From: Photobacterium arenosum
GTDB taxonomy: Bacteria > Pseudomonadota > Gammaproteobacteria > Enterobacterales > Vibrionaceae
Assembly (NCBI RefSeq): GCF_014841115.1
Contig: NZ_JACYTP010000009.1
Coordinates: forward strand, 1 to 64,000
Direction: 5' to 3'
Length of the DNA: 64,000 nucleotides
Below are positions 36,104-42,877 of the stretch, piece by piece; position 1 is the first letter of the stretch, and the number at the start of each line of letters is the position of its first letter. The translations under genes were made by a program, and so were the position numbers. The notes under the pieces are model-generated. The model was given only the letters and a program-made list of their open reading frames with translations, was not told the DNA's origin and searched no databases.

Positions 36104-36991
36104 ATGACGACTATCGCATTTATCGGTACAGGCATCATGGGTAAACCAATGGCCGAGAACCTGCAGAAAGCTGGACACCAACTGGTCTTTTCCGACCATT
36201 ACAATCCAGCTCCGGCAGATTTGGTTGCCAACGGTGCTCAGGTTGTCCATTCGGCGAAAGCCGCCGCGGAACTGGCCGAATACATCATCCTGATGGTGCC
36301 AAATACCCCTCAGGTTGAAGAAGTGCTGTTCGCTGAAAACGGTGTGGCTGAAGTGCTGAAAGCGGGTAAAACCGTTATCGATATGAGTTCTATCTCACCT
36401 ATCGAAACCAAAACGATTGCAGCACGAGTAAAAGAAACCGGTGCCGAGTTCCTGGATGCACCAGTATCCGGCGGTGAAGTGGGTGCGATTAATGCTGCGC
36501 TGACCATCATGGTTGGTGGTACTGAAGAAGCCTACGCAAAAGCACTGCCACTGTTTGAAGTCATGGGTAAGAATATTAACCTGGTTGGCGATAACGGTGC
36601 AGGCCAGATCTGTAAAGTGGCTAACCAGATCATCGTTGCTCTGAACATTGAAGCGGTTGCTGAAGCCCTGGTATTTGCCTCTAAAGCCGGTGCCGATCCG
36701 GCGCGTGTTCGCGAAGCGCTTATGGGTGGCTTTGCCAACTCTAAAGTGCTGGAAGTCCACGGTGAGCGTATGGTGAAAGGCACCTTTGATCCGGGTTTCC
36801 GCATTCAGTTGCACCAGAAAGACCTGAATCTGGCGCTGTCCGGCGCTGAAGCACTGGGCATGTCTTTGCCAAATACCCAGTCTGCTCAGAACCTGTTTGA
36901 CGCCTGTGTGAAACTGGGCGGCGAAGGCTGGGACCACTCAGCATTGATTCGTGCGATTGAAGAGCTGGCTAATCACAGCATCCGTCAGTAA
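36104..36991 (+). CDS. glxR: Tartronate semialdehyde reductase
   Basis: NADH-dependent reductase making D-glycerate from tartronate semialdehyde. It belongs to the beta-hydroxyacid dehydrogenase family. The 295-aa sequence has the Rossmann motif FIGTGIMGKPMAENL, the substrate-binding DAPVSGGEVGAINA, and the catalytic lysine region GAGQICKVANQIIVALNI. The closing segment RIQLHQKDLNLAL is typical of GlxR/GarR. The ribosome binding site AAGGAGAGG is optimal. A 13-bp stem-loop separates it from the kinase gene. Confidence 0.95.
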   Translation: MTTIAFIGTGIMGKPMAENLQKAGHQLVFSDHYNPAPADLVANGAQVVHSAKAAAELAEYIILMVPNTPQVEEVLFAENGVAEVLKAGKTVIDMSSISPIETKTIAARVKETGAEFLDAPVSGGEVGAINAALTIMVGGTEEAYAKALPLFEVMGKNINLVGDNGAGQICKVANQIIVALNIEAVAEALVFASKAGADPARVREALMGGFANSKVLEVHGERMVKGTFDPGFRIQLHQKDLNLALSGAEALGMSLPNTQSAQNLFDACVKLGGEGWDHSALIRAIEELANHSIRQ

Positions 36992-37024
36992 TCTGATGAA
37001 AAGGCGGCATCATTGATGTCGCCC

Positions 37025-37055
37025 CAGGATACAGCTGGAAATCAGCTGTATCCTG
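37025..37055 (+). other. Stem-loop between glxR and the glycerate kinase gene
   Basis: CAGGATACAGCTG (37025-37037) pairs perfectly over 13 bp with CAGCTGTATCCTG (37043-37055) around GAAAT. AATAATTATTG follows, without a clean T-run, so it may attenuate transcription or protect the upstream mRNA. The following 200 bp before the kinase gene hold no gene. Confidence 0.65.
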
Positions 37056-37260
37056 AATAATTATTGTCACATAACAATTTTTAGTCTCCTTTGGTTATGT
37101 GGTCCCGAAACCGCGGGTTGGATATTAGGGCTGGCTTCTTGTCAGAGGTGGCTTAGCCGGCCCTACCAGTTCGATAAACAATGTGGGTGACAGTGACGGT
37201 TTCGGGTTTTTTCCCCTGTTGCTTGCCGTAACTGGGAGCTAACTTGACGTGGAGCGCAAC

Positions 37261-38544
37261 ATGCAAATGGAAACGCATGCATTTTTGACTGCACTGTTTA
37301 ATCGTGCAGTAAAACAGGCCCTGCCCGGTGAAACCCTGAAACACTATTTACCTGAAGACAGAACAGGTAAAGCGGTGGTAATAGGGGCGGGTAAAGCCGC
37401 CGCCTCAATGGCCAGAGCACTGGAAAGTGTCTGGGAAGGTGAATTGGAAGGTCTGGTCGTGACTCGCTATGGTCACACCGCCGAATGCCAGAAGATCGAA
37501 GTGATCGAAGCCGCTCACCCGGTGCCGGATGATGCTGGCCGTGAAGTGGCAGAACGCATCCTGAACCTGGTTACCGGGCTCAACGAGAAGGATCTCGTGA
37601 TCTGTCTCTTGTCTGGTGGCGGTTCGGCCTTGCTGAGTTTGCCTGCTCCCGGCATTACCTTCTCGCAAAAGCAGCAAATCAATAAAGCTTTGCTGAAATC
37701 CGGGGCGGCCATTGATGAAATGAACTGTGTACGCAAGCACCTGTCTGCCATTAAAGGCGGAAGGCTGGCTAAGGCCGTTGCACCTGCACAGCTGATTACA
37801 CTGGCCATTTCGGACGTACCCGGTGATGAGGCAACAGTGATTGCTTCCGGTCCGACGGTTGCTGATCCCACTACCAGTAAAGATGCCTTAGACATATTGA
37901 GCCGCTATCAGGTGAGCGTACCCGACTCAGTGACTGAGTGGTTACACAGTCCTGAATCTGAAACAGTAAAACCGGGCGATGCCTGTCTGGAGCGGGCCAG
38001 GTTCGAACTGATTGCCAGCCCTCAGCTGTCATTGGAAGCGGCTGCCGAAGAGGCCAGCCAATGGGGTATCCCGGCGCATATCCTGAGTGACTGCATTGAA
38101 GGTGAATCTCGCGATGTCGCCAAGGTACATGCTGCACTGGCGAAACAAATTGCAGACCGCGAACAGCCTTTCACGCCGCCGTGCGTATTACTGTCTGGTG
38201 GTGAAACTACTGTGACAGTCAGGGGCGAGGGACGTGGTGGACGTAACAGTGAGTTTTTGCTGAGTCTTTATCATGAACTGCAGGGCCACCCGCAGATCTT
38301 CGCACTGGCCGCTGATACCGATGGTATTGACGGGGTAGAAGATAATGCCGGTGCGGTACTGAACCCGCAAAGTTATCACCGGGGACAGGCTCTGGAACTC
38401 AATAGCCAGGACTATCTGGATAACAATGATGGATACACTTTCTTTAAACAATTGGATTCATTGTTAACAACCGGTCCAACACTGACGAATGTTAATGATT
38501 TTCGCGCCATTCTGATTCTTCCGAAGGAGGAATCCGGTAACTGA
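37261..38544 (+). CDS. Glycerate 2-kinase of the MOFRL (TtuD/GckA) type
   Basis: Phosphorylates D-glycerate at C2 to feed lower glycolysis, completing the glyoxylate-to-2-phosphoglycerate route. The 427-aa product, started at the ATG at 37261 (GGAG 6 nt upstream), has the DUF4147 domain (AVVIGAGKAAASMARAL; LLSGGGSALL; KHLSAIKGGRLAK; SDVPGDEATVIASGPT). It also has the C-terminal MOFRL domain (LLSGGETTVTVRGEGRGGRN; ADTDGIDGVEDNAGAV). This is a different family from the GarK/GlxK kinase of E. coli, so I leave the symbol empty. It is the last gene of the gcl operon. Confidence 0.93.
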   Translation: MQMETHAFLTALFNRAVKQALPGETLKHYLPEDRTGKAVVIGAGKAAASMARALESVWEGELEGLVVTRYGHTAECQKIEVIEAAHPVPDDAGREVAERILNLVTGLNEKDLVICLLSGGGSALLSLPAPGITFSQKQQINKALLKSGAAIDEMNCVRKHLSAIKGGRLAKAVAPAQLITLAISDVPGDEATVIASGPTVADPTTSKDALDILSRYQVSVPDSVTEWLHSPESETVKPGDACLERARFELIASPQLSLEAAAEEASQWGIPAHILSDCIEGESRDVAKVHAALAKQIADREQPFTPPCVLLSGGETTVTVRGEGRGGRNSEFLLSLYHELQGHPQIFALAADTDGIDGVEDNAGAVLNPQSYHRGQALELNSQDYLDNNDGYTFFKQLDSLLTTGPTLTNVNDFRAILILPKEESGN

Positions 38545-38626
38545 ATAACTCCTTGAGTTATGTTGTAAGTTGTAAGAGGCAACGGTAGGCACAGTTTTCT
38601 TTGTCCTTGGAGACTGTGTGCCCTTT

Positions 38627-38659
38627 GGGAATAGTGTCAGCGGCACTATTCCTTTTTTT
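38627..38659 (+). terminator. Rho-independent terminator of the gcl operon
   Basis: GGAATAGTG (38628-38636) and CACTATTCC (38644-38652) form a 9-bp stem with loop TCAGCGG, followed by seven T. Confidence 0.92.
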
Positions 38660-38976
38660 ATTGTTATTTCACCACGTACCGTCATTTCCGCGCAGGCGAA
38701 AATCCAGTCAGTCAGTCAGTACAAAACCCATTATTGATTGAGCAGAAAGGGCAAGGCTGAACTACACAGTCTGCCGGCTGGTTGTATAGGATACTTTGTG
38801 ATTTTGTCATGCAAAATCTCAGTGAGCAAAAGCACATTAAGAAAAGATGAACACAGGTAAATATTTGTCTGAACAGACTAAAAAGAGGAATGGGTGGGAG
38901 CGTGCAGCACCAACTTATACAATACCGAACTGAACACGTAGGCTGCATGCCCCACTGAGAACAGTATAGGGCATGA
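38660..38976. other. Non-coding stretch before the third GntR-type site
   Basis: About 320 bp between the gcl terminator and the downstream end of the GntR gene. It holds GTCA-GTCA-GTCA direct repeats at 38706-38718 and a leftward 78-codon frame rich in Cys and Phe that lacks a ribosome binding site. I treat that frame as non-coding. A perfect operator lies at its right end, so a regulated small RNA reading leftward is possible. Confidence 0.35.
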
Positions 38977-38978
38977 TG

Positions 38979-38994
38979 ACATTGTATACAATGT
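38979..38994. promoter_or_regulatory. Perfect GntR-type palindrome without an evident target gene
   Basis: ACATTGTATACAATGT is a 16-bp perfect palindrome containing the same ATTGTATACAAT core as the gcl operator. It lies 33 bp past the stop codon of the GntR gene. The target, if any, would lie to the left on the minus strand. Confidence 0.6.
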
Positions 38995-39026
38995 TGTTCT
39001 TTATTTTTCGTTAAATTGTTTACGAT

Positions 39027-39767
39027 TTATCTTCGCTTTAACACAACATCTGAAAAGACAGCGTGGAGGTCACTGCTAATGGCTTCATCATCAAGGGCTA
39101 ACTTGGCATTGATGTGGCCCAGGTGACTGCGCATCAGTGAAACCGCTTTCTCTGTTTCACCCGCTTCAATGGCGTCAAGCAGCTGGTTATGTTCATCAAA
39201 GGAGCATTGACCACGGTTGCCGACTTCATAAAGTGCAATGATCAGAGAAGTTTGCGACACAATACTGCGCTGGAAAGAAAGCAAAGGAGGGTTATTGGCC
39301 ATACTGGCCAGCTGGATATGGAATTCACCGGAAAGGCGGATACCCCGGCCCACATCGCCTTGGTCAAAAGCTGCATGCTCATCTTTAACCAGTTCACGTA
39401 ATTTGGCGACTTGTTCGCTGGTTGCATGTTCAACGGCCAGCTCGGTGATGGCGAGCTCCAGCACTTCACGTGCTTTCAGTACCTGCCGGGCTTCTTCAAC
39501 ATTAGGTGCAGCGACAATGGCACCACGGTTCGGGCGAATTTTAACAATCTGCTCGACAGACAGGCGAAGTAAGGCACGGCGGATAATGGTTCGGCTGACA
39601 CCGAAAATTTCACCCAGAGCTTCTTCATTGAGCTTGGTGTTTGGTGGCAGGCGCTGTTCCAGAATGGCATCAAAAATGTGTCCGTAGACAATATCATCCT
39701 GGGTAAGTGTCGGACCCACAGTGGGTGATTTCTTTAACGTTGATTTTTTTTTCACTGGCGTGGTCAC
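39027..39767 (-). CDS. GntR-family (FCD) transcriptional regulator
   Basis: A 246-aa FadR/VanR-type regulator. An N-terminal lysine-rich tail (about 1-25) precedes a winged helix (about 28-95; EEALGEIFGVSRTIIRRALLRL) and an FCD ligand domain (about 103-235; EVLELAITELAVEHA and FHIQLASMANNPPLL, then RSHLGHI). FCD domains commonly bind carboxylic acids through metal-ligating histidines. The start is GTG, set by AGGAGAG upstream. Palindromes of the ATTGTATACAAT type lie before this gene, gcl and aceB. The ligand is probably glyoxylate or a purine-breakdown acid, by inference. Confidence 0.9.
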   Translation of the reverse strand: MTTPVKKKSTLKKSPTVGPTLTQDDIVYGHIFDAILEQRLPPNTKLNEEALGEIFGVSRTIIRRALLRLSVEQIVKIRPNRGAIVAAPNVEEARQVLKAREVLELAITELAVEHATSEQVAKLRELVKDEHAAFDQGDVGRGIRLSGEFHIQLASMANNPPLLSFQRSIVSQTSLIIALYEVGNRGQCSFDEHNQLLDAIEAGETEKAVSLMRSHLGHINAKLALDDEAISSDLHAVFSDVVLKRR

Positions 39768-39802
39768 TACTTCTCTCCTAAAGCTTCTCCAGCTGCCCCG
39801 TT

Positions 39803-39814
39803 ATTGTATGCAAT
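39803..39814 (-). promoter_or_regulatory. GntR-type operator before the regulator's own gene
   Basis: ATTGTATGCAAT differs from the perfect palindrome by one base. It lies 36 bp before the GTG start, consistent with autoregulation. Confidence 0.55.
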
Positions 39815-39963
39815 TAACGCAAAAAAGCGAATTAACTTTTCAGAGTAAAATAAATAATCATATTTTCTCCGGCTCGCTTGCGCTCTTGAATCGCGATTGA
39901 TCAGGGAAAAATGAAACAGAGTGTATAACCGCGTCCTGATGGCGACTCACTGACGGGGCGAAA

Positions 39964-40596
39964 CTATTGAGTGCTAACCCGGTCCTGATTGAATAAATCT
40001 GCAAATTTCGGATAAGCTTCGGAGGCGGTTTTTCTAATAAATTCAATGGGCATGTCATCAAAACAACCGTGGTATTTTACATACTCCATGTGTTTGCTAC
40101 CATCTTTTGTCGCGGAATGGAGAATAGCGTCATGTTTACCGTCAAATTCCAGTGGTTCAACGTTAAACTTCTCGCATAAAGCACGATCGAATACAGGCGT
40201 TACTTTCACCCAGCCCTGGTTCAGCCAGATCTCTGCATAACCATGCAGAGCGAAGTAGTCTGTTCCCAGCCATTCAACCAATGCCGGTGTTGATAAGTGA
40301 TTGATCACATCCGCGAGACCAAGACGGGCCGGGATACCGTGTTGACGGCACAGTGCGACCATAAGCGCCGCTTTTGGGATGCAATATGCCTGATTTTTCT
40401 GAAAGCAATAACTGGCTTTCAGACTGGGCAGGCCATCCTGCAGCGTGTAGGGATTGTAAACAATCTCATCGCGAACCAGATAATACATGCTGATGGCTTT
40501 CTCGGCCGCAGTGTTACCTGTCACCTGTCGACTGAAGCTTTGGATAGCCGGGTGATTAAAATCAAAGTAGTCGGTAGCGATCAATTGGTCTTCCAT
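39964..40596 (-). CDS. Transglutaminase-like domain protein
   Basis: A 210-aa cytosolic protein with a transglutaminase-like cysteine protease fold. The catalytic triad is visible as C72 (AYCIPKAALMVALCRQHGIPAR), H118 (LHGYAEIWL) and D137 (VTPVFD). No signal peptide or membrane anchor is seen. The ATG is preceded by AAGGA about 10 nt upstream. It stands alone, 196 bp beyond the GntR start and reading the same way, and the lipase-like gene reads away from it. A peptidase, amidase or peptide N-glycanase-like role is possible. The substrate is unknown. Confidence 0.82.
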   Translation of the reverse strand: MEDQLIATDYFDFNHPAIQSFSRQVTGNTAAEKAISMYYLVRDEIVYNPYTLQDGLPSLKASYCFQKNQAYCIPKAALMVALCRQHGIPARLGLADVINHLSTPALVEWLGTDYFALHGYAEIWLNQGWVKVTPVFDRALCEKFNVEPLEFDGKHDAILHSATKDGSKHMEYVKYHGCFDDMPIEFIRKTASEAYPKFADLFNQDRVSTQ

Positions 40597-40855
40597 GTTA
40601 AGAGATCCTTTATGCTGTTATTCATTAGCAGACTAGAGTCTAAGCTCTATCTTGGCGAGTAGCACGGAAAGGTTTTGTGCGAGAGCTTGAGGTAATTCAC
40701 ATCAATGCTGGCATACCACAGATGGCCTGTGGACCCTATCCTATTCTTAGATATGACTGGCGACATACCAGAACCTTGATCTGTCGTGAGACACAGCATT
40801 GCATGGTGGTGACCAGCGGTTGGCCTGATCTGAGATCTGATGTAAAGGTGTGAGT

Positions 40856-41917
40856 ATGGTATTAAAGCGACGGATTAACCGAACACTTCAGTTGCTGTTA
40901 AGCGATCTGTCAGATCGAGCTCTTGTCAACGCGAATCAATGGCGGGCAGGTTTGGGGGAGTTTGTTGAAACCGGCTTGCCGCCTGTGCCCAGCGATCTGG
41001 TGATCGCCACAATGAACGGTGTGATGGGGGATTCGCTTGAAGAGCGCAAAAGCCGGTTAGCACAGAAAATGGCATTCAGCAGCGGTATGCAGCCACTGAG
41101 CCTGGATCCTATTACGCTGGCCGGGCAATTGTCGCTGCCGCAGTCCCGGATTGTGATTTGTGTGCATGGCTGGTGTATGAATGACAGCCAATGGCAACGT
41201 AAGCCCCATGATCATGGGCGAAATTTGGCGAAGTTTGGCTATACACCCGTTTATCTGCGTTACAACACCGGGCGTCACATTTCATCCAATGGTGAAGATT
41301 TCGCTTTATTGTTAGAGCAGTTGATTGCTGCGTGGCCTTGTCCGGTACAGGAGATTGTCATTATTGCCCACAGTATGGGGGGGCTGGTCAGCAGGAGTGC
41401 ATGTTTTTATGCCAGCAGACATCAGGTGAGCTGGATAAATCAGCTCACCACACTGATTACCCTGGGCACCCCGCATAACGGTGCGCCTCTGGCAAAATTG
41501 GCCAGCTGGGCTGAAACCCGGATTGCGGCTGTGCCTTACCTGCAATCTGTGGTTAACCTGACCCGGCTGCGCAGCGCCGGCAGTAAAGATCTCAGTCTGG
41601 GAACCATCTGCCATTCCGACTGGCAACGTGAGCCACCGCCGCCTTACCCGCTTCGTCCTCCCTTACCTGAGGGCGTGGCCTGTTACGCTGTTGCCAGCTG
41701 TCTGAGCAAACACATACAGGATGAAAGAAGCCGCCGTATCGGCGATGGCCTGGTGCCGGTCGCGAGTGCGTTGGGGGAAGGGGATGAACAGCAGCTGGCA
41801 GTGGGTTTTCCGGCCGTTAATCAGTGTGTCGTTGGCAGTGTGAATCATATGGGATTGCTCACACATCCTTTCGTTGCCAGAAGAATAGAGCAGTGGGTTC
41901 TGGCAAATAGCGGATAA
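40856..41917 (+). CDS. Alpha/beta hydrolase, lipase- or PGAP1-like
   Basis: A 353-aa esterase-like protein. The ATG at 40856 is preferred to a GTG two codons earlier because AAAGG is properly spaced from it. The oxyanion strand is VICVHGWCMND, the nucleophile serine lies in the elbow IIAHSMGGLVSRSA, the acid is probably the Asp of RIGDGLVPVASA, and the histidine is in SVNHMGLLTHP. TLGTPHNGAP is typical of triacylglycerol lipase/GPI inositol-deacylase-like proteins. There is no obvious signal peptide; the first 20 residues are basic and hydrophobic. Substrate unknown. Confidence 0.85.
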   Translation: MVLKRRINRTLQLLLSDLSDRALVNANQWRAGLGEFVETGLPPVPSDLVIATMNGVMGDSLEERKSRLAQKMAFSSGMQPLSLDPITLAGQLSLPQSRIVICVHGWCMNDSQWQRKPHDHGRNLAKFGYTPVYLRYNTGRHISSNGEDFALLLEQLIAAWPCPVQEIVIIAHSMGGLVSRSACFYASRHQVSWINQLTTLITLGTPHNGAPLAKLASWAETRIAAVPYLQSVVNLTRLRSAGSKDLSLGTICHSDWQREPPPPYPLRPPLPEGVACYAVASCLSKHIQDERSRRIGDGLVPVASALGEGDEQQLAVGFPAVNQCVVGSVNHMGLLTHPFVARRIEQWVLANSG

Positions 41918-42059
41918 CCATCAAGCAGATTATTTTATGGTGAGAAACTGTAAAATTTATCCATGAGTTTTTTTTATCTTTCCCATTCAACCAATGATTT
42001 GTGACTCGCGATGTGAGTGTCTATAAAGCTTCAACGCTAGGCTAATACGGACTCATCGC

Positions 42060-42671
42060 ATGGATCTCGACACTATGCTTGATAGCCTGCACACGCAGGG
42101 TTGGTGTGTGTGGGACGATTTTCTTTCTGCAAACGAAATATCTGCATTGTTGCAATGCTTACCCTCTGAATGGTCACAAGCTGGCATTGGGCGTCAGGAT
42201 GCCCATGCGCATGTGGCGTCGATCCGAAGCGATAAGATTCATTGGCTGAAAGAAGAGATGGGCCAGCCGGTTTATCACTATCTGGATAAGATGGAAGTGA
42301 TCCGACAGGCGGCTAATCGCTACCTTTACCTGGGGCTGTTTGAATACGAGGCGCATTTTGCCAAGTACGAGCAGGGGGATTTTTATAAAAAGCATCGTGA
42401 TAGTTTTCGTGGCAAAGCCAACCGTATTCTTACGACTGTGTTGTATCTGAATGATCAAGACTGGCAGGAAACGGATGGCGGAGAGCTGGTTATTTACAAT
42501 AATGATGAGAGCTTTCTGACAAAACTGGTGCCTAAAGGCGGGCGTCTGGTGATGTTTCTATCTGAAGATTTTCCTCATGAGGTGCTGCCAGCACATCGCC
42601 CGCGTTTCAGTATTGCGGGTTGGTTTCGGCTCAATGGCGTGAGCGCAGGCAGTCTGGATATCGCGGTGTAA
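42060..42671 (+). CDS. 2-oxoglutarate/Fe(II)-dependent oxygenase (SM-20 type)
   Basis: A 203-aa protein of the prolyl-4-hydroxylase/SM-20-related family. The iron ligands are H112 and D114 (YKKHRDSF) and H173 (FPHEVLPAHR). The 2-oxoglutarate-binding Arg is in PRFSIAGWFR. The double-stranded beta-helix strands RILTTVLYLN and GGELVIYNN are clear. The target may be a protein residue or small molecule. In gammaproteobacteria such genes stand alone, as here. About 200 bp separate it from the toxin gene, with no sign of co-regulation. Confidence 0.85.
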   Translation: MDLDTMLDSLHTQGWCVWDDFLSANEISALLQCLPSEWSQAGIGRQDAHAHVASIRSDKIHWLKEEMGQPVYHYLDKMEVIRQAANRYLYLGLFEYEAHFAKYEQGDFYKKHRDSFRGKANRILTTVLYLNDQDWQETDGGELVIYNNDESFLTKLVPKGGRLVMFLSEDFPHEVLPAHRPRFSIAGWFRLNGVSAGSLDIAV

Positions 42672-42877
42672 TTGTAGAATGATCATGCGCCCTGCAAGGG
42701 TCAACGTATAGGGTCAGCCGTCTTTCATTTCCACGCCCGAAACCGGCAATTCGCAACCTGAAACCTGTTATTTCCACTGAAAGTCACCCTCAAAAACCGT
42801 CACACCGCAACCGCTTCCCAGTGGTAAAATCTTGCGCAAAATGTTTGATATAGCTGCTTTTTTGTTAAGGGGGCATT

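Noticed and set aside
38712..38948. Leftward 78-codon Cys/Phe-rich frame between the gcl terminator and the GntR gene
   Set aside because: No ribosome binding site, and the composition is atypical for a protein of any kind seen nearby. The interval is better considered for a non-coding RNA.
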